Positions 1-7,308 of a stretch of 10,381 bases of DNA are shown here, one piece after another. The stretch lies in contig JAAZLV010000054.1 in assembly GCA_012799155.1 (NCBI GenBank), positions 1 through 10,381 of the forward strand, read 5' to 3'. The position numbers and the translations under genes are program-made. Within the stretch, counting starts at the first letter, position 1, and the number at the start of each line of letters is the position of its first letter. This DNA comes from Bacteroidales bacterium (GTDB lineage Bacteria > Bacteroidota > Bacteroidia > Bacteroidales > Dysgonomonadaceae). Below the pieces are notes generated by a model. The model searched no databases. It saw nothing but the letters and a program-made list of their open reading frames with translations, and was not told where the DNA came from.

Positions 1-71
1 AAATTGGACAACATAGCCCCACGATGTGCAGTCTTACGCCCTAAATGATTAAATTTCTTATTATGTCTCAT
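1..71 (-). CDS. rplQ: 50S ribosomal protein L17, N-terminal fragment cut by the window edge
   Basis: Reading the complement leftwards from the ATG at 71-69 gives 23 codons (MRHNKKFNHLGRKTAHRGAM then LSN) before the window ends. This is the highly conserved L17 N-terminus, in which the basic NKKFNHLGRKTAHR stretch contacts 23S rRNA. L17 is a large-subunit protein near the peptide exit tunnel. The start lies 8 nt after the rpoA stop, the usual alpha-operon position for rplQ, so it is almost certainly cotranscribed with rpoA. The reading frame is open to the edge. The rest of the protein is outside the window and its integrity cannot be judged. Confidence 0.93.
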   Translation of the reverse strand, partial: MRHNKKFNHLGRKTAHRGAMLSN

Positions 72-79
72 TGCAGTTG

Positions 80-1081
80 TTAGTCTTTATCTAATTTGTA
101 TTTCGAGGTATCCATCCCGAAGGAGAGTTTCAATCCATCGAGCAACTCTTCCAGTTCGGTAAGCGACTTCTTGCCGAAGTTGCGGAACTTGAGCAGATCG
201 TTCTTGTTGTGTGAAACGAGCTGGCCCAATGACTCCACGTCGGCGGCCTTCAGGCAGTTGAGTGCCCGCACCGAGAGGTTGAGGTCTGAGAGTTTGCGTT
301 TCAGTAGCTGACGCATGTGCAGTACTTCTTCATCAAATTCCTCGATGCTCTCGGCATCATTGGTCTCCAGCATGATCTTGTTGTCATCGGAGAAGAGGAC
401 GAAATGTTGAATCAGTATCTTGGCAGCTTCCTTCAACGCCTCCTTGGGTTGTACGGATCCATCGGTGATAATCTCAATGATCAGTTTCTCGTAGTCGGTC
501 TTCTGTTCAATACGGTAATCTTCAATCTCAAATTTCACATTCCTTATCGGTGTGAAAATGGAGTCGATAGCCAGGGTCTGTACATCTTCCGATGCAAGCA
601 TCTCCCGGTTCTCGTCGGCCGGTACATAGCCCCTACCCTTGTGGATAGTCAATTCCATGCGCAGGTCAGCCTTCTTGTTGAGATGGCAGATCACTTGCTC
701 GGGGTTGAGAACTTCAAAACCGGTCATCAGTTTACCAATATCTCCGGCTTTAAACACATCCGTTCCCGAAATAGCGATGCTCACCTTTTCTGAATCAAAC
801 TCCTCTACGATTCTTTTGAACCGTACTTTCTTAAGATTCAGAATGATACCTGTTACATCTTCTATCACACCCGGTATGGAAGCAAACTCGTGCTCCACGC
901 CGTCTATCTTTACCGATGTAATCGCGAATCCCTCGAGTGAGGAGAGCAGGATGCGGCGCAGGGCGTTACCAATGGTAATGCCGTATCCGGGTTCCAGGGG
1001 ACGGAACTCGAACTTGCCGGAGAATGCATCCTCCTGCAGCATGATTACTTTATCGGGTTTTTGGAATGCTAATATTGCCAT
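80..1081 (-). CDS. rpoA: DNA-directed RNA polymerase subunit alpha
   Basis: This 333-residue protein is the alpha subunit, whose dimer nucleates assembly of RNA polymerase. The N-terminal dimerisation domain (about residues 20-235) contains the motif [20 protein letters not shown] (33-51 region), which interfaces with beta/beta'. A linker rich in acidic residues (about 240-255) joins it to the C-terminal domain (about 262-320). That domain has [20 protein letters not shown] and [13 protein letters not shown], the helix-hairpin-helix DNA-binding fold; R272 and N275 match E. coli R265 and N268, which contact the UP-element minor groove. The N-terminus [11 protein letters not shown] is characteristic of Bacteroidota. 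The start lies 4 nt after the rpsD stop, with no Shine-Dalgarno sequence. Length is normal for the family (about 330 residues) and nothing appears broken. Confidence 0.98.
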   Translation of the reverse strand: MAILAFQKPDKVIMLQEDAFSGKFEFRPLEPGYGITIGNALRRILLSSLEGFAITSVKIDGVEHEFASIPGVIEDVTGIILNLKKVRFKRIVEEFDSEKVSIAISGTDVFKAGDIGKLMTGFEVLNPEQVICHLNKKADLRMELTIHKGRGYVPADENREMLASEDVQTLAIDSIFTPIRNVKFEIEDYRIEQKTDYEKLIIEIITDGSVQPKEALKEAAKILIQHFVLFSDDNKIMLETNDAESIEEFDEEVLHMRQLLKRKLSDLNLSVRALNCLKAADVESLGQLVSHNKNDLLKFRNFGKKSLTELEELLDGLKLSFGMDTSKYKLDKD

Positions 1082-1085
1082 GAAA

Positions 1086-1694
1086 TTATTGTTTAGAATA
1101 TAATTCTACGATGAGTTGTTCTTTGATGCTTTCAGGGATGTCAGCTCTTTCAGGCACGTGCAGCATCTTGCCGCTCATGGTAGCCTTGTCCCATTCCATC
1201 CAGGGGTATTTGCTGTGATTAAACCCTGCCAGTGAATTGGTTACCACTTCCATCGATTTGGATTTTTCCCTAACACCAACCACTTCACCGGGCTTCACGG
1301 TATAGGAGGGGATGTTGAGTACCTTGCCGTTTACCACGATGTGACGGTGTGTCACCATCTGGCGTGCAGCAGCACGTGTGGGAGCGATTCCGAGACGGAA
1401 CACCACATTGTCGAGACGTGATTCGAGCAGTTGAAGCAGCACCTCACCGGTGATGCCGCGGCTGCGGGCTGCTCTGTCGAAGGTCAGACGGAACTGCTTT
1501 TCCAGTACGCCATAAGTATATTTGGCACGCTGTTTTTCGCGCAGCTGGATGCCATACTCCGATGTCTTCCTTCTGCGTGAGTTACCGTGTTGTCCCGGAG
1601 GATAGTTCTTCTTTGAGAGAACCTTATCGGGACCGAAAATGGGTTCGCCAAACTTACGGGCGATCTTTGATTTTGGACCAGTATATCTTGCCAT
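1086..1694 (-). CDS. rpsD: 30S ribosomal protein S4, cysteine-free form
   Basis: This 202-residue protein is uS4, a primary 16S rRNA binder that starts assembly of the 30S body and helps form the mRNA entry helicase site. The N-terminal domain begins [16 protein letters not shown], and the S4 RNA-binding domain spans about residues 91-155 ([20 protein letters not shown], then [14 protein letters not shown]). The whole protein contains no cysteine, so it is the zinc-independent form; zinc-type S4 proteins carry a cysteine cluster in the first 40 residues. In E. coli S4 is also the repressor of the alpha operon, acting on mRNA. Here rpsD is preceded by the longest and most structured spacer in the window (1695-1810), a candidate site for such control (inference). 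rpoA follows after 4 nt. Confidence 0.97.
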   Translation of the reverse strand: MARYTGPKSKIARKFGEPIFGPDKVLSKKNYPPGQHGNSRRRKTSEYGIQLREKQRAKYTYGVLEKQFRLTFDRAARSRGITGEVLLQLLESRLDNVVFRLGIAPTRAAARQMVTHRHIVVNGKVLNIPSYTVKPGEVVGVREKSKSMEVVTNSLAGFNHSKYPWMEWDKATMSGKMLHVPERADIPESIKEQLIVELYSKQ

Positions 1695-1810
1695 TGTTAC
1701 AAATTTAAACTTTACTGAAGCCTAAACTGTGCAGCCGCGATTACAGAGAAGTTGTGTTGTAATCAAATTCACAGCTCAAGTTTCAAGGTAAATGAAACTG
1801 AATTGATTGA
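1695..1810 (-). other. Structured rpsK-rpsD intercistronic spacer (116 nt), possible RNA regulatory element
   Basis: This is the longest untranslated stretch in the window and holds several inverted repeats. One pairs 1779-1785 with 1793-1799 (AGTTTCA/TGAAACT, 7 bp, 7-nt loop). A second pairs 1739-1745 with 1758-1764 (GATTACA/TGTAATC, 7 bp, 12-nt loop) and is enclosed by 1727-1731 with 1770-1774 (CTGTG/CACAG). A third option pairs 1724-1728 with 1779-1783 (AAACT/AGTTT), which would exclude the first hairpin. No U-run follows any stem, so none looks like an intrinsic terminator. Location just before rpsD suggests a leader for S4 control or an mRNA processing site. That function is inference; the pairings are read directly from the sequence. 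Confidence 0.5.
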
Positions 1811-2200
1811 TTAAACTTTTCTTTGTTTCGGAGGACGACAGCCGTTGTGAGGCAGCGGTGTGACGTCGATAATCTCCATCACCTCAATACCGGCACCATG
1901 AATGGTACGGATGGCCGACTCACGTCCGTTACCTGGACCCTTGACGTATGCTTTCACCTTACGCAGTCCCAGATCGTATGCTACCTTTGCACAATCCTGT
2001 GCTACCATCTGCGCTGCATAGGGTGTGTTCTTCTTGGAACTTCTGAATCCCATCTTGCCTGCTGATGACCAGCTGATCACCTCACCATTTTCATTGGTGA
2101 TGGAGACGATGATGTTGTTAAATGAGGATGAGATATGAGCCTGTCCCTGAGCGCTCACTTTTACATTTCTCTTTTTTGCTGCAACTGTTCTTTTTGCCAT
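1811..2200 (-). CDS. rpsK: 30S ribosomal protein S11
   Basis: This 129-residue protein is uS11, located on the 30S platform next to the mRNA exit and the E site. A basic N-terminal extension (about 1-15) is followed by the conserved core: [57 protein letters not shown] and the C-terminal [18 protein letters not shown]. The Asn119-Gly120 pair in PHNGC corresponds to the site known in E. coli S11 to carry isoaspartate; whether it is modified here cannot be seen. Length is normal. The start lies 10 nt after the rpsM stop, with only a weak AAGG close to the ATG. It is followed by the unusually long structured spacer before rpsD. Confidence 0.98.
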   Translation of the reverse strand: MAKRTVAAKKRNVKVSAQGQAHISSSFNNIIVSITNENGEVISWSSAGKMGFRSSKKNTPYAAQMVAQDCAKVAYDLGLRKVKAYVKGPGNGRESAIRTIHGAGIEVMEIIDVTPLPHNGCRPPKQRKV

Positions 2201-2210
2201 GTTACCTTAA

Positions 2211-2591
2211 TTATTTAGTAGCTTTTTTCTTGTTCGCAACGGTTTTCTTCCTTCCCTTGCGGGTACGGGCGTTGTTCTTGGTGCTCTGACCACGTACGGG
2301 CAGACCGATACGATGACGGATGCCACGATAGCAACCGATGTCCATCAGACGTTTGATGTTGAGCTGTACTTCAGAGCGCAGATCACCTTCCACTTTGAAT
2401 TCGTTGCCGATGATCTCACGAATGCGTGCTGCCTGGTCGTCGGTCCAGTCTTTCACTTTGATGTTCTTGTCAACTTCTGCCTTCTCCAGGATGGTGTTCG
2501 CAGCGCTGCGTCCAATCCCATAGATATAGGTGAGGGCTACTTCTCCCCTCTTGTTCTGCGGCAGATCGACACCTACAATTCTTATTGCCAT
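2211..2591 (-). CDS. rpsM: 30S ribosomal protein S13
   Basis: This 126-residue protein is uS13, on the 30S head. It forms intersubunit bridges and its tail reaches toward P-site tRNA. The N-terminal helix-two-turn-helix region ([34 protein letters not shown]) precedes the conserved [20 protein letters not shown] motif (about residues 86-105) and a very basic C-terminal tail ([19 protein letters not shown]). In E. coli the S4 repressor binds the mRNA around the rpsM start. Here the 37-nt rpmJ-rpsM gap is A/T-rich with no clear pseudoknot-like pairing, so that mechanism cannot be inferred at this position. There is no Shine-Dalgarno sequence; the ATG follows an A-rich leader. Confidence 0.98.
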   Translation of the reverse strand: MAIRIVGVDLPQNKRGEVALTYIYGIGRSAANTILEKAEVDKNIKVKDWTDDQAARIREIIGNEFKVEGDLRSEVQLNIKRLMDIGCYRGIRHRIGLPVRGQSTKNNARTRKGRKKTVANKKKATK

Positions 2592-2628
2592 ATATGTTTC
2601 TTTGTTATTTGATTACAAATGTTGAATC

Positions 2629-2745
2629 TTATCCCTGACGTTGTTTGAACTTGGGATTCTTCTTGTTGATGATATACAAACGGCCTTTACGCCTTACGAT
2701 CTTGCAGTCTGCCGTACGTTTCTTGAGTGATGCTCTTACTTTCAT
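2629..2745 (-). CDS. rpmJ: 50S ribosomal protein L36, zinc-ligand-poor form
   Basis: This 38-codon gene was read from the complement of 2745-2629 and ends in TAA. The protein starts [20 protein letters not shown] and ends NPKFKQRQG, which is bL36, the smallest large-subunit protein, bound to 23S rRNA at the base of the L7/L12 stalk. Zinc-binding L36 uses C11, C14, C27 and H33. Here those positions are T11, C14, N27 and F33, so only one ligand remains and zinc binding is not expected. Length is exactly that of the family. It sits between infA and rpsM, the standard position. The 62-nt leader holds an inverted repeat and an A-rich segment just before the ATG. Confidence 0.96.
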   Translation of the reverse strand: MKVRASLKKRTADCKIVRRKGRLYIINKKNPKFKQRQG

Positions 2746-2777
2746 ATCTTTTGTTTTATTTTTTGCTCGTTATTTTC

Positions 2778-2809
2778 AGTTGTCAGTGCTCAGCTGATAG
2801 CTGACAGCT
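2778..2809 (-). repeat. Inverted repeat with heptad-like units across the infA stop codon
   Basis: On the transcribed strand, 2809-2801 (AGCTGTCAG) pairs with 2786-2778 (CTGACAACT): 8 of 9 positions match, with one C-A mismatch and a 14-nt loop that itself contains the palindrome TCAGCTGA. The same stretch can be read as degenerate tandem units AGCTGTC, AGCTATC, AGCTGAGC and ACTGACA. The left arm begins inside the infA TAG stop (2810-2808). No U-run follows, so it is not an intrinsic terminator in the operon direction. It may be an intercistronic stabiliser, a processing site or a dispersed short repeat; the window alone cannot decide. Confidence 0.55.
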
Positions 2810-3026
2810 ATTTATACCTGAATGAGATTCTTCCTTTCGAGAGATCATAGGGCGACATCTCCACTCGTACCCTGTCGCCGGGAAGAATGCGGATGTAGTG
2901 CATGCGCATCTTGCCCGAGATATGAGCGGTAATTTCGTGTCCGTTCTCCAGTTCTACACGGAACATCGCATTTGACAATGCTTCTATGATTGTTCCGTCC
3001 TGTTCTATTGCTGCCTGTTTAGCCAT
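2808..3026 (-). CDS. infA: Translation initiation factor IF-1
   Basis: This 72-residue protein is IF-1, a single S1-type OB-fold domain that binds the 30S A site during initiation and assists IF-2 and IF-3. Diagnostic segments are [60 protein letters not shown] and the C-terminal [10 protein letters not shown]. Length is the family standard. It lies 18 nt after map and 62 nt before rpmJ. The secY-map-infA-rpmJ order is common in Bacteroidota. The stop is TAG, whereas most neighbours end in TAA or TGA, and it lies inside an inverted repeat. No Shine-Dalgarno sequence precedes the start; the leader is A-rich. Confidence 0.98.
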   Translation of the reverse strand: MAKQAAIEQDGTIIEALSNAMFRVELENGHEITAHISGKMRMHYIRILPGDRVRVEMSPYDLSKGRISFRYK

Positions 3027-3044
3027 TCAATCAATGCTCTTTTT

Positions 3045-3827
3045 TTAGTTGTTGCTTTCAAGAATAAACTCAAATGTAGATAAGATATCTGCTTTCCCGT
3101 TGCGAATGGCGATGGTATGCTCGAAATGAGCCGATGGTTTACGGTCTTTCGTCCGCACAGTCCATCCGTCGTTTTCGAAGATCACCTTACGTCCCCCCAT
3201 GTTAATCATCGGCTCGATGGCAATGCACATTCCGTTCCGTAGAAGCGGACCGGTGCCGCGTCGCCCATAATTGGGTACTTCGGGAGCCTCGTGCATCTGT
3301 TTACCGATGCCGTGGCCCACAAGCTCGCGTACTACGCCGTAACCGTGCGATTCACAGTAGTCCTGTATAGCCGATCCGATGTCACCAATGCGGTTGTCCT
3401 CTCGAGCCTGTTCAATGCCTTTGTACAGCGACTCTCTGGTAATGCGGAGAAGTTGTTTCACTTCTTCTTTCACCTCACCCACACAGAAAGTGTAGGCTGA
3501 GTCGCCACAAAAGCCACGCAGGTTCGTGCCACAATCGATCGAGATCACATCCCCTTCCTCAAGAGGCTTATCATTGGGGATACCATGTACCACGTTCTCA
3601 TTGACCGATGTACAGATCGAGTTAGGGAAACCACCATAACCCAGGAAAGTAGGAATAGCACCATGGTCACGAATGAAGGTTTCGGCGATACGGTCGAGCT
3701 GTAACGTGGTGATGCCTGGCCGGACATGATGGGAGAGCTCTCCGAGCGTCATCCCCACCAACCGGTTCGCGTCACGCATGAACTCGATCTCTTCGTCTGT
3801 CTTCAGTATGATTCTGTTGCTATCCAT
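3045..3827 (-). CDS. map: Type I methionine aminopeptidase
   Basis: This 260-residue cytosolic enzyme removes the N-terminal methionine from nascent proteins whose second residue is small, using two divalent metal ions. All expected active-site residues are present: H81 (VVHG), metal ligands D98 (ISIDCG) and D109 (GDSAYTF), H172 (VGHGIG), H179 (MHE), E205 (AIEPM) and E236 (HFEHT). It lacks the N-terminal extension and the insert that mark eukaryotic-type and type II enzymes, so it is a minimal type I protein. It sits 17 nt downstream of secY and 18 nt upstream of infA. In E. coli map is elsewhere, and in Bacillus adk lies between secY and map; adk is absent here. Confidence 0.98.
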   Translation of the reverse strand: MDSNRIILKTDEEIEFMRDANRLVGMTLGELSHHVRPGITTLQLDRIAETFIRDHGAIPTFLGYGGFPNSICTSVNENVVHGIPNDKPLEEGDVISIDCGTNLRGFCGDSAYTFCVGEVKEEVKQLLRITRESLYKGIEQAREDNRIGDIGSAIQDYCESHGYGVVRELVGHGIGKQMHEAPEVPNYGRRGTGPLLRNGMCIAIEPMINMGGRKVIFENDGWTVRTKDRKPSAHFEHTIAIRNGKADILSTFEFILESNN

Positions 3828-3844
3828 CGTTTATTCTTTCAACA

Positions 3845-5167
3845 TCAATAAGCGGCAATTGAACCTGTTCTGCCCTTGATCTTGGCACCCGATTTGAGGA
3901 AGCCGTCGTAATGACGCATCAATAGGTGACTCTCAATTTGCTGAAGTGTGTCGAGCACAACCCCCACGAGGATCAACAGCGATGTACCTCCGAAGAACTG
4001 TGCAAACTGGGAGTTGATCCCCATCAGACCCGCAAAGGCGGGCAGGATGGCAACGATTGCCAGAAACACAGATCCGGGAAGTGTGATCCTCGACATGATG
4101 GTGTCGATATATTCAGCCGTACGCTTACCCGGTTTAACACCAGGGATGAAGCCGTTGTTACGTTTCAGATCCTCTGCCATCTGCACAGGGTTCACCGTGA
4201 TTGCAGTATAGAAGTAAGTGAATGCGATAATCAACAACGCGAAGATGAAGTTATACCAGAAGCTGGTGAAGTCCATCAGCGCAATCCAGAAGCCACCTCC
4301 CTCACCGGCAGAGAACTGCGCAATGGTAATGGGGATAAACATGATTGCCTGGGCGAAGATGATAGGCATCACGTTGGCGGCATTCACCTTCAACGGGATG
4401 TACTGGCGCACACCTCCATATTGCTTGTTACCCACAATGCGCTTCGCATACTGTACGGGTACCTTGCGGACACCCTGTACCAACATGATCGCAGCTGCGG
4501 TAACCGCTGCCATGAAGAGCAGTTCGAGCAGCAGCAGGATTAATCCACCGGGAGCATCGATCAATCGGTCATATTCGGCTACCAGCGAGTGCGGCAGACG
4601 GGCGATGATACCAATAAGGATGATGAAAGAGATACCGTTACCGATACCCTTATCGGTGATGCGTTCTCCCAGCCAGAGCACAAACATACTCCCGCCGGCA
4701 AGAATTACAGTCGATGGCAACACCCAGTCCCAGAAACCGCCAGGGATGGCACCTCCTACGGCTCCGTAGAGGTAGGCAGGTCCCTGTACCAGCAGAATGG
4801 CTACCGTAAGGTAACGGGTATACTGGTTGATTTTGGTACGACCACTTTCACCTTCACGCTGCATCTTCTGGAAGGCAGGCACGGCAATGCCGAGCAGCTG
4901 CATCACGATGGAAGCAGAGATATAGGGCATGATTCCCAGGGCAAAGATCGAGGCATTGGCAAAAGCACCTCCCGAAAACATGTCGAGAAGGCTCAGCAAT
5001 CCGCTACTGGCATTTGACTGCAGTGCCACAAGCTGTTCAGGATTGATTCCGGGCAATACCACGAACGATCCGAAACGGTAGATGGCGATAAAACCAATGG
5101 TGATAATAAGCCTCTGACGAAGGTCTTCTATCTTCCATATATTTTTAACTGTTTGTACAAATCCCAT
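3845..5167 (-). CDS. secY: Preprotein translocase subunit SecY
   Basis: This 440-residue inner-membrane protein is the channel subunit of the SecYEG translocon. About ten hydrophobic segments can be seen, near residues 20-38, 76-95, 117-135, 150-167, 178-192, 208-232, 264-285, 303-324, 362-382 and 393-410. The plug region is around 56-75 (LLSLLDMFSGGAFANAS). Cytosolic loops carry QREGESGRTKINQYTRY and NNGFIPGVKPGKRTAEY, the latter contacting SecA and the ribosome. Signature segments include GERITDKGIGNGISFIILIG (167-186) and LKVNAANVMPIIFAQA. In the last large loop K345 occupies the place of E. coli R357. It starts 4 nt after rplO, the usual spc-operon arrangement. Confidence 0.98.
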   Translation of the reverse strand: MGFVQTVKNIWKIEDLRQRLIITIGFIAIYRFGSFVVLPGINPEQLVALQSNASSGLLSLLDMFSGGAFANASIFALGIMPYISASIVMQLLGIAVPAFQKMQREGESGRTKINQYTRYLTVAILLVQGPAYLYGAVGGAIPGGFWDWVLPSTVILAGGSMFVLWLGERITDKGIGNGISFIILIGIIARLPHSLVAEYDRLIDAPGGLILLLLELLFMAAVTAAAIMLVQGVRKVPVQYAKRIVGNKQYGGVRQYIPLKVNAANVMPIIFAQAIMFIPITIAQFSAGEGGGFWIALMDFTSFWYNFIFALLIIAFTYFYTAITVNPVQMAEDLKRNNGFIPGVKPGKRTAEYIDTIMSRITLPGSVFLAIVAILPAFAGLMGINSQFAQFFGGTSLLILVGVVLDTLQQIESHLLMRHYDGFLKSGAKIKGRTGSIAAY

Positions 5168-5171
5168 CTTT

Positions 5172-5618
5172 TCAGAGTTTTACAGCGGTTCCACCTGTAG
5201 AGGTTATGGCCTCTTCTGCTGATTTAGAGAAAGCGTGTGCTTCTACTTCCAGTTTGGCCGTCAAGGTTCCTCTTCCGAGAATTTTCACCAAGTGCTTAGC
5301 CGAAATCAGTCCGGCACCAATCAGCACCTCGGGATTAATCTTGGTCACATTCAGTGCATCAGCCAACTCCTGGAGTGTTTCAAGATTGATGGCCTTATAC
5401 TCCGTACGTTTCAACGGCTTAAAACCAAACTTGGGCAGGCGGCGCTGCAGCGGCATTTGTCCGCCTTCAAAACCCACCTTCTTGGAGTACCCCGATCTTG
5501 ATTTCTGTCCCTTATGTCCTTTGGTTGAAGTACCTCCCTTACCCGATCCGGCACCGCGGCCAATTCTCTTGCGGGATGTGGTGGCTCCTTCAGCCGGTTT
5601 TAAATTCGATAAATTCAT
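5172..5618 (-). CDS. rplO: 50S ribosomal protein L15
   Basis: This 148-residue protein is uL15, a late assembly protein whose long N-terminal tail threads through 23S rRNA. The glycine- and lysine-rich tail (about residues 15-55: RKRIGRGAGSGKGGTSTKGH, then SGYSKKVGFEGGQMPLQRRL) is followed by PKFGFKP and a compact C-terminal domain ending GGTAVKL. Length is normal. It is followed after 4 nt by secY and preceded by rpmD with a 33-nt spacer that is A/T-rich and shows no strong Shine-Dalgarno sequence or hairpin. Confidence 0.98.
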   Translation of the reverse strand: MNLSNLKPAEGATTSRKRIGRGAGSGKGGTSTKGHKGQKSRSGYSKKVGFEGGQMPLQRRLPKFGFKPLKRTEYKAINLETLQELADALNVTKINPEVLIGAGLISAKHLVKILGRGTLTAKLEVEAHAFSKSAEEAITSTGGTAVKL

Positions 5619-5651
5619 CGTTAATATCTTTTTTATCGTTTTGTAACTTGT

Positions 5652-5828
5652 TTATTCTACTACCGTTACCAGGTGGTGCACCTTGTTGATCAGTCCCCTG
5701 ATGGAAGGTGTGTCTTCATGTTCCACCACACGGTGCATCTTGGTCAGTCCCAAAGCATCCAACGTCCTTTTCTGATCCTTAGGAGCTCCGATTCTGCTTC
5801 TTGTCTGTTTTACTTTGATTGTAGCCAT
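5652..5828 (-). CDS. rpmD: 50S ribosomal protein L30
   Basis: This 58-codon gene was read from the complement of 5828-5652 and ends in TAA. The protein begins MATIKVKQTRSRIGAPKDQK and continues RTLDALGLTKMHRVVEHED to the end LVTVVE. This is the short bacterial uL30, a ferredoxin-like-fold protein bound to 23S rRNA; the IG.PKDQK.TL..LGL pattern is its most conserved part. Length matches the usual 58-60 residues. It lies between rpsE (14-nt gap) and rplO (33-nt gap), the standard place. An AAGGA sequence 7 nt before the ATG (5836-5840) is a plausible Shine-Dalgarno sequence and supports the start. Confidence 0.96.
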   Translation of the reverse strand: MATIKVKQTRSRIGAPKDQKRTLDALGLTKMHRVVEHEDTPSIRGLINKVHHLVTVVE

Positions 5829-5835
5829 TTCAGAT

Positions 5836-5840
5836 TCCTT
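5836..5840 (-). promoter_or_regulatory. Shine-Dalgarno-like site before rpmD
   Basis: AAGGA reads on the transcribed strand with a 7-nt spacer to the rpmD ATG. It is one of only three clear Shine-Dalgarno-like sites found among the starts in this window. Use by the ribosome is inference. Confidence 0.45.
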
Positions 5841-5842
5841 TT

Positions 5843-6364
5843 TTATTGTCCGTTAAATACTTTTTCCATGCTGATGCCCCTGTTCTGGGCAATGGTAAAG
5901 GGGTCTCTCAGTTCAGTGAGTGCCTCTATGGTTGCCTTCACCAGGTTGTGCGGGTTGGAGGAGCCTTTAGACTTGGCCAACACGTCGGTGATACCCACAC
6001 TCTCCAGTACGGCACGCATGGCACCACCGGCCTTCACACCGGTACCAGTAACGGCCGGTTTGAGGAACACCTGTGCACCGCCGAAGCGAGCTACCTGTTC
6101 GTGGGGGATGGTACCCTTGTATACCGGTACTTTTACCAGGTTCTTTTTGGCTGCTTCCACACCCTTGGCGATCGCCGTGGTCACTTCACCAGCTTTGCCG
6201 AGGCCCCAGCCTACAATGCCGTCCTCGTTGCCAACCACTACGATGGCGGCGAAAGTGAAGGTACGACCTCCCTTGGTCACCTTTGTGGTACGATTAATAG
6301 CCACTAAACGGTCTTTTAATTCAATATCGTTGGTAGTTTTTACCTTGTTGTTCATTCCTGCCAT
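5843..6364 (-). CDS. rpsE: 30S ribosomal protein S5
   Basis: This 173-residue protein is uS5, on the solvent side of the 30S near the mRNA entry and the decoding centre, important for accuracy and the target region of spectinomycin-resistance mutations. The N-terminal double-stranded-RNA-binding-like domain (about residues 17-80) contains [20 protein letters not shown] and [13 protein letters not shown]. The C-terminal domain (about 90-160) contains [20 protein letters not shown] and [16 protein letters not shown]. The KGGR loop is intact. A second Met at residue 4 could be an alternative start; the upstream ATG was chosen because it lies 5 nt after the rplR stop, in keeping with tight packing here. 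Confidence 0.98.
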   Translation of the reverse strand: MAGMNNKVKTTNDIELKDRLVAINRTTKVTKGGRTFTFAAIVVVGNEDGIVGWGLGKAGEVTTAIAKGVEAAKKNLVKVPVYKGTIPHEQVARFGGAQVFLKPAVTGTGVKAGGAMRAVLESVGITDVLAKSKGSSNPHNLVKATIEALTELRDPFTIAQNRGISMEKVFNGQ

Positions 6365-6369
6365 AATCG

Positions 6370-6714
6370 TTAAAATTTAAGGCCACCTTTGCGGGCAGCA
6401 TCAGCCAGTTCTTTAATACGTCCATGATAGAGGTAACCGTTACGGTCGAAAGCCACCTTCTCCACACCTGCTTCCAGGGCGTTCTTGGCTACCATCTCTC
6501 CCACTTTGGCTGCCTGTTCCTTCTTGGGAAGCTTCTCATCAATTTTCAGTGATGAGGCTGCTGCAAGGGTACGGCCGGTGAGATCATCGATCACCTGTGC
6601 GTATATCTGTTTGTTGCTCCTGAACACGGTCAATCGCGGACACTCGGCGGTGCCACTGATCTTACCACGTACACGGGCTTTTATCTTGAGTCTTTTTTCG
6701 TTCTTTGTAATCAT
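6370..6714 (-). CDS. rplR: 50S ribosomal protein L18
   Basis: This 114-residue protein is uL18, which with L5 binds 5S rRNA in the central protuberance. A basic N-terminus ([20 protein letters not shown]) leads into [19 protein letters not shown], the central helix [20 protein letters not shown] and the C-terminal [20 protein letters not shown] ending GGLKF. These are the standard L18 blocks and the length is normal. It lies between rplF (21-nt gap) and rpsE (5-nt gap). No Shine-Dalgarno sequence is evident. Confidence 0.98.
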   Translation of the reverse strand: MITKNEKRLKIKARVRGKISGTAECPRLTVFRSNKQIYAQVIDDLTGRTLAAASSLKIDEKLPKKEQAAKVGEMVAKNALEAGVEKVAFDRNGYLYHGRIKELADAARKGGLKF

Positions 6715-6735
6715 TGCGATGTCGGTTTACCTGAA

Positions 6736-7290
6736 TTATTTACCTGCTGTCTTACCCGATTTGCGACGGAGCTGTTCACCCACGAACTTGATACCCTTGC
6801 CCTTGTATGGCTCCGGCTTACGGAATGAACGGATCTTGGCGCACACCTGTCCAAGCAGCTGCTTGTCGCACGACTCCAGGATGATGAGCGGGTTCTTGTT
6901 TCTTTCCATCTTGGTCTCCACTTTGATCTCTGCAGGCAACTGCAGGAAGATGCTGTGGGTATAACCAAGCGACAACTCCAGTACCTGACCGTTGTTGGAT
7001 ACGCGGTAACCAACACCAACCAGTTCCAGTTCTTTACGGAAACCTTCCGACACGCCAATGGCCATGTTGTTCAATAGTGAACGGTAGAGGCCATGCATTG
7101 CACGGTTTTCTTTTTCGTCATTCGGACGTTCCACAATAAGCAGACCATTGTCGACCGAAACCTTCATATTGGGGTTTACCTGTTGCTGCAATTCGCCCTT
7201 GGGACCTTTCAGCGTGATAAGGTTGTTCTCTCCCACTTTGACTTCTACGCCAGCGGGTAAAGTGATGGGTAATTTTCCTATTCTTGACAT
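6736..7290 (-). CDS. rplF: 50S ribosomal protein L6
   Basis: This 184-residue protein is uL6, a two-domain protein near the sarcin-ricin loop and the stalk base, where elongation factors dock. The two related halves can be seen: residues about 1-80 (MSRIGKLPITLPAGVEVKVG, MHGLYRSLLNNMAIGVSEGF) and about 82-170 (KELELVGVGYRV, LSLGYTHSI). The C-terminal signature RKPEPYKGKGIKFVGEQLRR is complete. Length is slightly above the common 175-180 through a lysine-rich tail. It lies 18 nt after rpsH and is one of few genes here with a Shine-Dalgarno-like sequence (AAGGAG at 7299-7304), which supports the start. Confidence 0.98.
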   Translation of the reverse strand: MSRIGKLPITLPAGVEVKVGENNLITLKGPKGELQQQVNPNMKVSVDNGLLIVERPNDEKENRAMHGLYRSLLNNMAIGVSEGFRKELELVGVGYRVSNNGQVLELSLGYTHSIFLQLPAEIKVETKMERNKNPLIILESCDKQLLGQVCAKIRSFRKPEPYKGKGIKFVGEQLRRKSGKTAGK

Positions 7291-7298
7291 ATTACTCT

Positions 7299-7304
7299 CT
7301 CCTT
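7299..7304 (-). promoter_or_regulatory. Shine-Dalgarno-like site before rplF
   Basis: AAGGAG reads on the transcribed strand with an 8-nt spacer to the rplF ATG at 7290. It lies inside the 18-nt rpsH-rplF gap and so is not constrained by coding. Its functional use is inference. Confidence 0.5.
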
Positions 7305-7308
7305 CAAA

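Noticed and set aside
96..1103. Long plus-strand open frames opposite rpoA, secY, rplO, rpsE and others
   Set aside because: They lie antisense to well-recognised genes, have no family resemblance and no ribosome-binding context, and are explained by codon bias of the minus-strand genes.
1700..1707. TAAATTTG on the transcribed strand, matching the Bacteroidota -7 promoter consensus TAnnTTTG, just before rpsD
   Set aside because: It lies 5 nt from the rpsD ATG, so transcription would start at or inside the start codon, and no TTTG is found at the expected -33 position. Likely chance in A/T-rich sequence.
3828..3844. Missing adk between secY and map as a possible deletion
   Set aside because: The 17-nt gap is clean with no remnant, and absence of adk from this position is expected in Bacteroidota.
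6711..7058. A 115-codon minus-strand frame overlapping rplF in another frame
   Set aside because: It is rich in Ser, Arg and Trp with no recognisable motif and lies wholly within rplF and the rplF-rplR junction; a frame shadow.
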